Shown here piece after piece: positions 10,301 to 23,834 of a stretch of 64,000 nt of DNA (its first letter is position 1; every line of letters begins with the position of its first letter). The notes under the pieces were generated by a model that searched no databases, was not told the DNA's origin, and saw only the letters and a list, made by a program, of their open reading frames with translations. A program made the translations under genes and the position numbers. The DNA comes from Dimorphilus gyrociliatus (taxonomy: Eukaryota; Annelida; Polychaeta; Dinophilidae). The stretch spans positions 4,087,891 through 4,151,890 of the forward strand of contig CAJFCJ010000002.1 of NCBI GenBank assembly GCA_904063045.1, read 5' to 3'.

Positions 10301-11135
10301 ACCTAGGTAAATTTGATATTCTTTACCTTTTGGATATAATACTTGAGTGCTGTATACCAGTTCAACACTATCAATATAAATCAATCATATTCTATGGCGA
10401 GAAGTAGTTAAATAACCAATCGATTAGTACGTTTACGTCATTATTAAATTTGTTAGTGATGATTATTTATTTAATATCCAACAATTCTTGTTATCGTTAG
10501 AGTAGATACCAAAAGTTTTGAAATATACCGTTTAGGCTATTAGATTACCAACCAGTTTAAAGGTATTAGAATTTATTATTATACTAGTATATCTCTGTAC
10601 TTACCTATTGTCTGCAATTGTATAAATGGGGAATTATATGGTCATCTACAATAAATATTGAAACTGTAAAGTTATAAAAGTCTGACTACGCCACCTATTG
10701 ACGATTTTTATATAAATATTTGCTATATACAAACGTAGAAAATTGTATGTGCAATTATGATAAAGGAACGAAAGAAGTATTTCGTATATATTATTTTCAA
10801 ACTTCTCTTTTTATTATAAAGGAGAAGTTTCCGTGCATAAAGTATCTTGTTTTCAGCACCAGAACAAACAAAACAAACAAAAAAGCGATATTATTATGCA
10901 AAAAAAAGAAAAAATCAAAACATAAAAATGCTTTGACTGCTCTCTAGAACAATTTTTAGAATCTATAACCCTTTTTATAGAATGTTAAAGTGCCAATTAA
11001 TTCTTTTATTCAATATTAACGGGGATATAAAGTTTGAAAATAGTTTCTCTGATATAAAAGCATTTAGTAAAGCTATATACTAACCTAATAGATTGATGTA
11101 CATATGATCAAGATTGTTACTTATAAATTGTTCAT
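10301..11135. other. Intergenic spacer
   Basis: Lies between the start of the fucosyltransferase-like gene and the stop of the hyaluronidase gene. A frame at 10720-10947 is AT-driven and lacks motifs. Nothing else seen. Confidence 0.45.
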
Positions 11136-12360
11136 CTATCTAATAAATCTTTTGGAAAATGGTCCAAAAACGGTTTTAATATAGTTTTGTGTTCGGATGC
11201 ACTCAATTCTCGATCGAATATTACTTCCCCAAATTATAATTCCGTTAAAGAATAAACTATTAGCTTGAGAAATCGAAGCGTTAAGTGAAATCTATTGAAT
11301 AAAAACAACGTCTGAATAAAAGCATAGAATTAAATATTTAAATGTTCGATTTGATCTTATTTAATTTTTTAATTCTATTAAAGCTATTTAAATATTTACC
11401 ACTTTGTAGAAGGATGTTGTACTACTGTAATAATACTTTGAATATAGGTATAAAGGCTTTTGCAGTTGCCCTGTTAATTTTCGAACCCTTATTGATTCTG
11501 TCATTCTATTTCTAACAAATTTCCATTGACTAGTTGGGGATAAATTCTCTTTTAAATACGCTGATGGGAATAGCGCGGTTGACAGTCTAAATAGCCATTT
11601 CAATTTATCATTATCATCTTTAGTTGTTTTACTACATTTATAATCTCCTTTATTATGATAACAATCGGGGAAGAGGTAAAAACCCCATTTAGCCATTGGT
11701 CTAAGTTTCTTACCAAGGTTGATTGTTGCTTCCATAAATTGTCTGGCGGATTTTTCAAATTCTTTTCTACTTTCTTCAATTATTTTATCCATTGGCCAAG
11801 TTGGATAACGTCTTTTCACCAATTCTATGCTACGATCTTGATAAATTTTCTTAGAATCCCAATTTCGTTTAAATAAAGGCCTCCAATCTTCCCAGTCAAT
11901 AACAGCCAATCCAGAAAATCCTTTATCAAGGAATTTCTCTATATCTCTTTCTGCTTTTTCAAGGTGTTTCGAGAGATTGGCCATCTAATATTTGTTTAGA
12001 AACGTTTTATTCTAAAGAGTAGGTTAATTAGTATCTCAACAACATTTCGCTTACCTGTGGTAGACCTCCATTTCTTGCTTTTCCATTTTGGTCAAAATAT
12101 GGATAATAACCTAAATCAGGCCTATAAAATAGACAAATGCGATCACCTTTCAAACCATCAAACTTATTAACCGTAATCCTAAAGCTTTCTAATGTTGATT
12201 TAAGATCGAGACCATATTTATTGTAACAGTCTTGTACAGGCGTATTCCATATAACCGAAAAACTATTGGCCTTTTCATAATGAATCTGATGGGTAAAACC
12301 AATACAGACGAACCACAAAAAGCGGAAATATTTCCTTAAGAAACCTATTAGGTTATACAT
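11136..12360 (-). CDS. Hyaluronidase (GH56)
   Basis: Exons 12360-12055, 11984-11400 and 11291-11136, all phase 0, give 348 residues. GH56 enzymes cut hyaluronan and related glycosaminoglycans outside the cell or in lysosomes. The signal peptide region (FLWFVCIGF) precedes FSVIWNTP, GGLPQ, the KHLEKAERDI block and the catalytic GLAVIDWEDWRP, where Asp132 and Glu134 match the family's catalytic pair. The last exon supplies the GIIIWGS strand typical of the barrel's end. Pairable cysteines occur at each expected region (QDC, RIC, PDC, YKC, IEC). It is shorter than vertebrate relatives and lacks the C-terminal EGF-like module. The first two exons are strongly supported. The last was found by family similarity and phase. 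Confidence 0.93.
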
Positions 12361-12587
12361 ATTTCTAATTATTGTGTATTAATAATATGGGCGGTCACAT
12401 CTGCATAAATTGATAAAAATAGCTACAAGTTAAGTAATTGAATATCTTATCTAGTCGAAACGTTATATATACAGTATATATATGCATAGACTATAAAAAC
12501 TAACATAATATTAGCCTTAACATCATTACACACATTCGAAATTTTACACTTTTGTTATTATTATGATCTCTATTTTCATTAATAATA

Positions 12588-13852
12588 ATGAGCGTCACTA
12601 ACTTTTTATATAAATCAATTATTTCTGCTATCTTTATCTTCCATCAATACGGCGTTATTCATCTGACTGATATCAATTTTAAACTAGAAAATAACACCAC
12701 AAATAATCTAAGAGATAATCCATTATATAAAGGAAATGATAATATTATTCTTTTTGATTTGGTCTCATTTTGGACAAGAGAAACAGCCAGAAAGTCAGGT
12801 AAATATCTAAATAGGGTAAAGCAAAAATGGAAAAAGTTTAGCTCACGTAGAAAAAATCTGGATAATTCCAATAACGAAATCGAAATTTCCAATCCTTCAC
12901 GTCGCTTATCAAACGAAATTGAGGTTGCTGAAAGAGATTTTAATTTTCGATTGGATACCGACGACACTGAAAGATATAAAACCGATATTAAAACAGCTTT
13001 ACTCTTGTCTTTTTACCATAAAAATGTTGTTCGTGGAGCTTTGAGAACAATATTAACGGTATTTACTGGATTTATGAACATTCCAGGAATATATTTTGCT
13101 AGGAAAGCGAAAAAAAGATGGAAGTCTTATCATAATAGAATACGAGCTGGTTTCGCTTTTTTCGGATTTACCTCCTCAGTCGTGGCAATTCTAGGTGGTC
13201 TCTACGAAAGTGGTCTAAGTGAAATTGCAAATTACGTTCCAATGATTGAAGATGAAACTTTGGAAGATTTTAGAGAAATGGAAGAAGAAGATGAACTGTT
13301 AAAAGATATTGAACAGAGTGAAATTCTAGTAGAAAAAGAGAAAGTATTGGAAATAAAACTGTCTAATGAATTTGAAGAAGACCCTAAAGATATTTCTTTC
13401 TTATACGTGGAAGATAGTAGGGTTCCTAATTCAACGTTAGAACATCCGTCATCATATAATTTCGTATCAACTTTCACTTCTCAGAATAGAAGAACTGAGT
13501 TTCTCCGAAACAGTTTGTTTTTCAACAACATTATGCAAAAAAACGCATACAACTTACTTTTTAATAAGGTGCTACTACTAAAGTTCCCAAACTGAGTACA
13601 TTTAGATCTGACTTAAAAGCGGCCTACTTCCTCCCCATACCTACCAAATTGATAAAGAAAAGTCGTACGATTTATTTAACTACAGTAGTATATTTGGGAT
13701 GTTTTATGATATTTATCGTAACCTTCGCAATAGCCTATCTTTCGCACAAGAGGAATAGAAAAGATTCAATAAACACGTTTTTAGAAATAATTACACCTTT
13801 CCAAGAAACCAGTAAAAGTTCAGAAAACTTTGATTTAAAACAAGAAGCCTAA
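12588..13852 (+). CDS. Orphan membrane protein with signal peptide
   Basis: Exons 12588-13568 and 13658-13852 (89-base intron AAG|GTGCTA...ATAAAG|AAA, phase 0) give 391 residues. A hydrophobic start (FLYKSIISAIFIF) is followed by a long charged region. A moderately hydrophobic stretch (AFFGFTSSVVAILGGL) comes next, then a very acidic segment (EMEEEDELLKDIE). The second exon carries a strong membrane helix (TTVVYLGCFMIFIVTFAIAYL) and a short tail. No cysteine framework and no known domain. If the intron is not removed, the protein ends at 13595 without the helix. It is divergent to the hyaluronidase gene, with 227 bases between start codons. Function unknown. Confidence 0.55.
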
Positions 13853-14625
13853 AATGATAATAAAACAACTTTTAAGACTTGACTCTTACATACGTATATA
13901 AAACTTTAATGTATATAATTTAAATATTAATACTTTTATTAAAATCTAAAAAAAGCATATTTTACCTTTAAATAACGAATAATAGATAATTAAATAAGTA
14001 ATTACAACTTGTAACCATTGTTACTGCACGCCATCTTGTGTTAGAAAGGGAGCGAATGTTATACTATGTATAAATTTATAGTCGTTAATTTATCCAGGTT
14101 TAAGTCTTCTAAAAAAATGTAAAAACACTTACAAAGTTTATTAACCTAAAAACAACAATTTAATAACCAACATAGTACAATAGGTTTATGTTTGAGAAAA
14201 AAGAACAAAGAATTATAGACAAAAAAAATGGCTGATTTTATTAAAAAAAACAAAAAAACTGAATGCAAAAGCACTAAATTTAACAATATATTTAAAGAAA
14301 AAACATTGAAAATGTAGAGAAGGAAGCAATGAAGAATAGAAGTGGGTATTGGTATCTAGCTGAAAAATGATAGATATGAATCATTACTATCAATAGTATT
14401 CTAATTCGAAAGAAAAATGAATTGCTAATTAGTTTTACTTAGAAAAAGAAATAGTATTTAATAAATATTAAATAGGTTAGTGATTATACTACGAAATAAA
14501 TGAAAATTTTCTTTCACCTAATTAATTAAATATAAATAATTAATTACTTTTCAAACTAAAATTAGATTGAATAGCACATGCTCAAGTATTTTCTTGTTTA
14601 GATGTTGTTTGAACAAGGAATAATT
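13853..14625. other. Intergenic, upstream of the adhesion GPCR
   Basis: AT-rich spacer with poly-A and poly-T runs. It presumably contains the GPCR promoter; no specific motif stands out. Confidence 0.45.
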
Positions 14626-17600
14626 ATGATATCTCTAAGATTTTTTGCCGTTTTAATTGCTTGTCTGTTTTTTACTTGTCAATCCGGTGAGATCTGAGAT
14701 ATTAGATTACAATATTTATCTTATTAATTTAAAAATAAATGTTTCTTTATTTCATTAGCAATCGTTTTTGAAAAAGGTAAATATTTAAAAGTGAGGATAT
14801 ATCTTAACGCTCCGCCAGAAAGTTATATAATAACATTAAAGGCTTGCTACAAGGATAACTTACGTTGTCTACAGAATAAAATTACTTATTTTCAAAGTTC
14901 AAATGCTCTTGACCTTTTTAAAATTGGTAGAACTTCTGGAATTCTATCAACTGCAAAAAGAATTACGGACAAATTGGGAACTAATTATCCCTTGTTTGTA
15001 TACGCTTCTTCGACCGGAACATTTTCTTATATTAAAATAGACGTTGTTGTTTCTATATTTAACAATTTTCAACCACATTTCAAGAATGATATTATACACG
15101 TATGGCTATATAAGCATACCGCTACCAGTACAAAAATTGCCAAGTTGGAAGCTAGTGATGACGATGTTGTTGACTACAATAGAGAGATATACTATGAAAC
15201 CGAAGATAAATTCAAAGATTTAGGACTAGAGCTTGATAGAAGTGGTTGGGTTTCTCTAAAATCGGAAATAATACTTCCGCTTAGATCCACAACTGACGTA
15301 AGGATAGTTGCCAGAAATACCGGTTCACCTTACAGGGAAGATTGGATGGTTTTGAGGCTTACAATTACAACCTTATCACCTCCTAGAAATTTGACAATGA
15401 GATCTCGAGGCAAGAATTGGATTCAATTCTGTTGGATACCACCAGAAACGGAGCCAATCACAAATTATATTATAAATTTAGAAAAGAACGATTCACTTAT
15501 ACTTATTCAAAATTTAAAAAGTAGTATACCCTGTTTCAATGCTACGAATCTAATTAAGTGGAATGTATATAAGGCCTATATGTATGCCATGAATATAAGT
15601 AATGAGAGCGATGATAGAAGTCCATTATCAAACAATGTTTACGCAGTTCCAAAAGGAGAAGGTAACTTAATATTTTTTCAACTATTATTTTATAATACCT
15701 GAGCCAAGTATATTAAAAAAAAATTTTAAATACAGATTGCCTTAGACAGCCCTGTATAAAGGGTAGGTGCCTGGAAGTAAATAATTTCCCAGGTTATAAA
15801 TGCTATTGCTTGGAGAATTACTACGGCGACCAGTGCCAGTTTCGAGACAAATGTTCTGATATACCTTGTAAGAATTCTGGTACATGTTTAACATTAGAAA
15901 ATGAGAATTATGAATGTATATGCAAACCGGGATACTGGGGTAGTGATTGCTCAAAATTTAATCCTTGCTCATTGAGACCTTGTTTTCAAGGCCAATGTAC
16001 AAACATAACAGACTCAATTTATGACTGCCAATGTTATCACAATTATTATGGCAAAAACTGCGACATGATAAATAGATGTACGAAAAAGCCTTGTCTTAAT
16101 TCAGGACAATGCTCTCTTATTGGTAATGGAACGTACTCTTGTACTTGTAAAAAAGGCTTTTTTGGTACTAATTGCGAAAGGAGGGATCCATGTGAAAGTA
16201 AGCCTTGCGGATTTTTTGGAAAAGAGTGCCAAAATATTACCGATTACGAATATAATTGCATATGTTTTGATGGATACTATGGCAAAAACTGTAAAAGATA
16301 TAATCCATGCATATCTTCTCCATGCATGCACGATTCGCCATGCCTGAATATTTCAGACACTTTTTTTAATTGTCAATGTCTTAAAGGTTATTTCGGGGAA
16401 TTTTGCGAGAAAAGAGACTTTTGCGATATGTACTCACCCTGTCTAAAGGGCAATTGTTTCACTCAAGGAGATTCTCTTTACGCCTGCGAGTGCTTAGATC
16501 CGGAATGGGGTGGTCAGAATTGTTCAATATTTAATAGCTGCTATAAATCGCCATGTTTACGGGGAACATGTTACATGACGGGTAATTTTAGCTTTCAATG
16601 CCAGTAAGTTGTCTTCTAAACTATAATAGCGAGGGAATAAAATTACATAATTCTTTTCTAATATTATCAGATGCCCAAGTCCTTATTGGGGCGACATTTG
16701 TCAGTATATAAACCCTTGTCAATTATCCGATGCTAGATGCTTTAATAACGGAACGTGTGTCAATGAATCGGACTCTTATCGATGTCAATGCAAAAAGGGA
16801 TATATTGGTGACAAATGCGAACATTTCAATCGATGCCTTGTAGAAAGGCCATGCCTTAACGGAAAATGTATATATCACGGAAATTCATCATCTTCTTGTT
16901 CATGTAGTAGTGGATTTTATGGTAACTCTTGTCAATATTTTGATAGATGTATTTTAGAGCCTTGTAGAAATCAAGGCACTTGTAGAAATATATCTAGCAA
17001 TGTCTACGAGTGCGATTGTCGAGGAGGCTATTATGGACAAAATTGCGAGAGTTTTAATCCATGTTTTTCAAAAAAATGCTTCAATGAAGGAGAATGCAAA
17101 ATTTTAGGACAAAACGAAGATGATTTTGTTTGTCAATGCAAACCAGGTTACTACTCAAGATTTTGTGAAAATTATGATTCTTGTTATACTCAGCCTTGCC
17201 TGTCTGGATCTAAATGTTTAAACATTTCCAATACTGACTATATCTGCAAATGTACGGAAGGTTATTACGGAAAAACTTGTGATAAATTCGATCCATGTTC
17301 GAATTTTCCATGTAAAAATTCTGGAAAGTGCGTTAACCTTACTAATACGCACTATGATTGTAATTGCCTAGCTGGATTTTACGGTGATAGGTGTGAAAAT
17401 TTTAATCCTTGTTCCCTAAATGTTTGCAAGAATCATGCAACTTGCGTCGATCTTGGAGATAGAGATTACTCTTGTCTCTGTGCAAATGGCTATTACGAAT
17501 CCGATTGTTCCAAATTTAACCCTTGTGTTAGTTCACCTTGCCTACATTTTGGTACGTGTGCAAATAAAAGCTCAAACTACTATGAATGTAAATGTCAAAG

Positions 17601-20600
17601 GGGTTTCTTTGGTGAAAGATGCCAACACTTTAATCCTTGTTCAATACAACCTTGCTTAAATTCTGCTACATGCTATATGAAAACAAATTCTACATATAAT
17701 TGTGAATGTCCAGACCTATTTTTTGGTACAAATTGTCACAACTATAACTTCTGTAAAAGTAATCCCTGCTTAAATAATGGCTTTTGTCAAATAAAAAATG
17801 TTGCTGAAGATTTTAAAGAAGACAACCTGAGAAAAGTTAAAGTTAAAGAAAATAATGAAACATTTGTAATTTCAATTGAAAATGATTTTCTATGTACCTG
17901 TCCGAATGGGTTCAAAGGTATATATTGTGAAATTGATATAAATGAATGCGAATCAGAGCCATGTTTCTTTGGAGGCACTTGCTTAGATGATACAAATAGC
18001 TTTAAATGTGAATGCGCTCCTGGATATACAGGAACTTTATGTCAAGAGGATATCGATGAATGCAAAAGTTCACCTTGTTATAACAAAGCAACATGCTTAG
18101 ATTTAATTAACGAATATAGCTGCCAGTGTTCGATGGGGTATACAGGACAAAGGTGCGAGTTAGAAATTAATGAATGCAATAGTAATCCATGTTTAAACAA
18201 CGGAACTTGTTTGAATTTATTAGCATCCTATTCATGCATCTGTCCCCTAGGTATGACTGGCGAAAGATGCGAATTCGAAACCAATGAATGCTTATCATTA
18301 CCTTGCTCAAACAATGGAAAGTGTACTGATCTTGTTAACGGATATGCTTGTTTTTGTGAAACTGGCTTTACTGGAGCAAATTGTTTAACAAACATATTTG
18401 AGTGTAGTAGTAGCCCTTGTAGTAATGGTGGCGTTTGCATAGATCAGGTGAATAAATTTTATTGCAGATGTTCAGGAGGTTATACTGGATTATTATGTAA
18501 TGAGACTATAGACGAATGTTCAAGTAACCCATGTGAAAATGGAGGCAAATGTATAGATCAACTAGATGGTTTCACTTGTTCATGCAAGTCGGGATTTACT
18601 GGACTCCGTTGTGAATTGGATATTAACGAGTGCTCATCTCTGCCATGTTTGAACAATGGCAGATGTATGAACTTGGTTAATACCTTTAGTTGTTCGTGTT
18701 CTCCTGGCTGGAATGGTACATTTTGCGAATATAATATTCCTGAATGCGAATCAGATCCGTGCTTTAATGGGAACTGTATAGATCATATTGGCTTTTATGA
18801 ATGTGTTTGCAAGCCAGGTTTTACAGGAAGTCAATGTGAAATAAATATAAACGAATGCGTTTCAAACCCTTGTTTTTCAAACTCAACCTGTGTGGATTTA
18901 ATAAATGCGTATACTTGTCAATGTCCACCCGATTTTACAGGAGAACACTGCGAGCAAGAAATTCAAGAATGTCTATCTAATCCTTGCGAAAATGGAGCTA
19001 CATGCACAGACGGAATAGATGGTTTTACATGTTATTGTATTACTGGTTTTACAGGCGATAGATGTCAAGTAAACATTGACGATTGTATTTCGTCACCGTG
19101 TGCGAACAATGGCAAATGCATCGACCACGTTAATTCATACTTTTGCGATTGTACAGAGGGTTATACTGGTTTGAATTGTTCTGAAGATATTAATGACTGT
19201 GAAAAACAACCATGTATTAGAGGCAATTGTACTGATTTAATTAATGGTTTTAAATGCACTTGCGAAAATGGCTATACAGGTAAAACTTGTGCAATCGAGA
19301 TAAATGAATGCCAATCATTGCCATGCGTTGGAGGAGGAACATGTATAGATCAATATAACTCTTGGAAATGTATTTGTCCAATAGGCTATTCTGGGTTAAG
19401 TTGTGAGAAAGAAGTTAACGAATGCGATTCGAATCCTTGCACGAATGGGGGTTCATGTTTAGATAAGATAGGCGATTATTTTTGCATCTGTCCACTAGGC
19501 TTCACAGGTAAAATTTGTCAACAGGAAATTGATAATTGTACTCCAAACCCTTGCCAAAATAACGGCAAGTGTAGTAACAGAATTGAAAGTTTTGAATGTT
19601 CCTGCGAGTCTGGTTTTACTGGCAACACATGTGAAGTGAATATTGACAATTGTATCCCATCACCATGTTTGTTTGGCGGAGAATGCGTTGATATGGTAAA
19701 TGATTATAGATGCAATTGTGCTAAAGGGTATACTGGTAAAAACTGCGAAACTGAGATTAACGAATGTATCTCAAATCCGTGTAAAAACAATGCAGACTGC
19801 CTCAATTTGGTTGGAATGTATGTTTGCACCTGCTCCTTGAATTTCGAAGGGATCAATTGCGAGAACAAGAAAACCGAATGTGATTCATCAATTTGTAAAA
19901 ATGGTGGAAGCTGTTTAGATCTGATTCAAGGTTATTTTTGCAATTGTCCTCGTGGTTATGCAGGAAAACATTGCGAAACAAATGTTGATGATTGTACACC
20001 TAATTTTTGTAAGAATTCTGCCAAATGTGTGGACTTATTAGGGACATTCTCTTGTTCCTGTTTAGATGGGTTTACTGGAGAGTTTTGCGAATCGGATATA
20101 GACGAATGTGATTTAAATCCATGCATTAATGGAAACTGTAAAAATTCTGTAGGAAGCTACGAATGCATTTGCGATTTAGGTTTCAGTGGTAAGAACTGTC
20201 AAACGGACGTAAACGAATGCCTATTAAATCCTTGCGTTAAGGGATCTTGTACAAACTTACCCGGTTCTTATAGATGTAATTGCGATTCCGGTTTTACTGG
20301 AAAAAATTGCCAAACAAAAATACAAACATGCCAAACTTTGGAATGCATTTTTGGTACATGTCAAGTAAATGGCTCTGAACTAGTTTGTAAATGTTCCGAG
20401 GGTTACACTGGAAGTAGTTGTCATATAAATATAGATGACTGCGTTTCAAATCCATGTCTTAACGGTGGAACGTGCCTTGACGGACCAAATCTGTATACTT
20501 GCCAATGTAATAACGGCTATAAGGGAATCAGATGTGAATCCAATATAAATGACTGCGATCCGAATCCCTGCCTTTTTGACGGCGTCTGTAATGACCGAAT

Positions 20601-23600
20601 TAACGACTATGAGTGTAATTGCAAACCAGGAACTACTGGTTTGTAAAATTTCCATATAAATATGTATAAAACGAACACATGAATATGTATATTTTTAACA
20701 ATCATAAATATTCATTATTTAGGAAAAAGATGTCAAACAAACATAAATGAATGCAATAGTAACCCTTGTCAGAATGATGGACAGTGCATCGATGAATTGA
20801 ATTCATACTTATGTAAATGTCAAACGGGATACAAAGGAATGTCCTGCGATCAGATAGGTAATAAAGAAAACTTAATTATTTATAGGAATAAACCTTTTAT
20901 TAATTCTTTATTTATTTATTTATTAGTTAAATGCCCGACAATAATTGAATCTACACAATTTGGGAATTACACTTGGCCTCAAACTAATCATTCTTCTGCA
21001 ATATTCCTAGAATGTGAATTCGGACATTTAGACGCTACTAAGTTACATACAGCTGTAAAATCTTGTTTATTAGTGAATAATGAAGGAAAGTGGCAATTAA
21101 CAAATTATAGTAATTGTCGAACGGTAAAAGTTTATCATCAAAAAGATAGTTGTAATTATGAATTTATTATAATTATTAGAAAGAGAATGTTCTAGCTGAG
21201 AATACTTTAGCTTTTCATTATAATGAAACATTGGTGAAAAAAATGGACAGCAAAGTAATTAGTAATGCAATTGACGCACTTGAAAATCTTGAAAATTATG
21301 CAAGAATCAATAGAAAGGTATTACTCTGATTGACTGTTATCTTTTATATTGAATATATATTATATATATTAGTATATACAGTATATATGTACATATATAA
21401 CGTATACAATAAATTTATATACTAATGGAACAACTAATCTTAATCCTTCAATCAGATTGGTGAAATGTTTCTCCAAGTTGCCAGTAATATTATTGAAAAT
21501 GGTGATGATGATAGCTTGATTCCTATGCAATCTAATCTACGGTATGAATAGTATGATTGATTTAAAGAAGAGAAATAAGTTTTTCTCTCGTTTTGTTTCA
21601 TTAGATTACGAAAAATTCTTGAAAGTTTTATAAAAAACATTGATCTTATCAGATCTAAAGAATACTCAATGATTAGTAATAATATTGCATTAAAAGCTTT
21701 AGAAATTCAAAGTGAAAACAAGAATACAATTAATGACATTTTGGGATCATCAGAGGTATAATTTGAATCTAACTTTTCATACAAGTAGAACATTTTTCTT
21801 TCATAATAGCCACTTCCGGTTATTGAATTATCCGATAAATTCAAGGGCACGAGAATAAGCATTTTAGCATATAGAAATTCAAAACTATTTCCAAAAACTA
21901 GTGAAGAAAAATTAAAATATAATACATCTTCCTCTCTCCCTTCAAGACCTACGTTAACTATTCTAACCAATAGGACTATACCAAACGTTAAAGGATTAAT
22001 GGTCTATAATATCGCTTATACGGAACCAGTTAGTACTGATAAATGAAAGAAACGTTTTTTAATCGATGAAATATTTTGCCATTTTTTCTAGGCGTCTAGG
22101 GAATATTTCCAAAAGTGCATATTCTGGAATAATTTTGGTAAAATTTATTAAAATATTAGTTATAAATATTTATTTGAAAAATTTCTAGTAATTTATTTTA
22201 AATATATGTATTTTTAATTTATTTCTTACTTTCATATAGAAAATCAATGGTCTGATAAAGGCTTGGAGACGAAAGTTATAAATAGAGACAAAATTATTTG
22301 TACGTCATCTCACCTAACTGATTTTTCTGTAAAATGGGTTTGTATTAATTAATTAATTAATTACAATCGCTTTAAACTTAATAGAAATTTACCTTTTTAC
22401 AGGAGAGAATACCTGATTCCTTGTATAATGATGTTATTGAAACAGCACTTAGTGTTTACATAGCTGCATCTATAAACATAGGCTGTCTGATATTTGTTTT
22501 GGGCGTCTATTTTCTATACTAGTAATATAAGCATAGATATTATTTTTTAAATAGGGGCATAATTTTATTTCTTATTTCAAAAACAGCTATAAAAGAGGAG
22601 ATCATCAAAGTCAAATTGTTATCCATTTAAAGACTTCAAATCTCTTTTTTTACATCTTCTTAATTATAGCATCGCTAAGAAATTTTATTACAAATAAAAA
22701 TGGTTGCATAACGGTAGCTTTCGTCTTTCACCTGTCTACTCTACTTTCTATGGTTTGGAGAGTCATAGAAGCATTAGATTTATATAGAGGATTTTCGAAT
22801 ATATTTATCTCTTATGAAAGTCATATAATGATTTATAGAATATGTATAGCTTGGGGTAAATTTTTATTATTGTTATTATTATTATTATTATTATTATATA
22901 TACCTGTCTCTATATATTATCTATTAATTAGCTTAACTAATTAAACAATCTAATACAACTTTTGCCATTCTTTTCAGTAATATCATTAGCTATACCTCTA
23001 ATTGTTTTGGTTGCGGATAAAGATAATTTCTTCCCAACTGACCAAAAGTAATAACTTTTTCATTTTACATTCTACTTTATTAATATTTCCTTTTACAAAA
23101 AAAGAAATTAGAATCATTTTTTAATCATATAAGAATATAAAGAGGGAAAAAAAACATGTAAAAATGTTCATAACATAATAAATGTCATAAAAGTTTCATA
23201 GACTTTTATTGATTGAATTTAATTATCACAAGCTCTTTTGGCCATAAGATAAAAAAAGGCTGCTAATCGTTCAAAAGATTCTACTTTCTTTTTAATTGCA
23301 TATATTAAAAGATACAATAAGTGATATTTTAAGAAACAAATTACTAACAGGTGCCATATTACAAACGACGATACCGTATTTTACTCGACAATAGTTGCAG
23401 CGTATGTTCTCGGAATAGTAGTTATAAGTACAGCAATTATTATCTGCCTTAAAATGCTCTCGAAACCAAAACACATTACCAATATAGACGTTTGCTCTAT
23501 AAGGAGAGGTTTCCTTGTTGGCAACCTTTGCTCTTGCTATTTATTTACAACGCTATGTCTATTAATTCATTTTTCATTTAAATTTAATAAGGACATTTTA

Positions 23601-23834
23601 CAACATCTTTTTGCTGCAACAAGCATCATTCAAGCGATAGTAAATGTTCTAGTCAGATGCTGGCTGAACGATGAAATGAAACATTATCTATGTAACTTTC
23701 TCAAATCTGAGGAGAATAGCATTTACGAAGAAAACAGAAGAAATACTCAACAATTTGACGATATTTATGACAAATCATTAAGCGAAAGTATTCCAGAATC
23801 ATCTACGCCGCAACCTCTCTCTCACATCGAATGA
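14626..23834 (+). CDS. Adhesion GPCR with cadherin, FN3 and 43 EGF-like repeats
   Basis: Sixteen exons: 14626-14686, 14759-15661, 15736-16603, 16671-20638, 20723-20857, 20927-21123, 21180-21317, 21456-21541, 21605-21755, 21810-22028, 22092-22137, 22240-22337, 22403-22521, 22587-22855, 22978-23047, 23351-23834. All phases agree; 2603 residues. Order: signal peptide; two cadherin-like repeats (the second with ASDDDVVDYNREIYY, a calcium-site pattern); one FN3 domain; 43 EGF-like repeats (about 322-1978); hormone-receptor domain (CP...FGNYTWP...KSC...W...C); GAIN region; GPS with KCIFWNN and the HLT cleavage site; seven membrane helices; tail of about 55 residues. Repeats 1-18 are mostly the FNPC...YG type; 19-43 are calcium-binding DIDEC...GYTG type. 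No laminin-G domain was seen, unlike Celsr/Flamingo. ATG 14602 is an alternative start, 8 codons upstream. Role: probably cell-cell or cell-matrix sensing at the plasma membrane. Confidence 0.92.
15736..20857 (+). repeat. Tandem EGF-like coding repeats (43)
   Basis: Units of about 37-40 codons, each with six cysteines. Exons at 15736-16603, 16671-20638 and 20723-20857 carry them; one 3968-base exon holds about 34 repeats without an intron. The first 18 mostly lack the D-x-D/N-E calcium motif and show aromatic residues before the fifth-sixth cysteine loop. The next 25 have it almost throughout. Repeat 18 carries a Lys/Glu-rich insert at about 17800-17885. Confidence 0.93.
22863..22902 (+). repeat. 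TTA/TTG trinucleotide run in an intron
   Basis: A run of mainly TTA triplets in the intron after GPCR exon 22587-22855. Simple repeat, no function inferred. Confidence 0.8.

Noticed and set aside
20858-20926. Continuous frame across the junction of the last EGF exon and the hormone-receptor exon
   Set aside because: A 69-base intron without a stop; the translated segment is AT-driven and splice sites fit phase 1.
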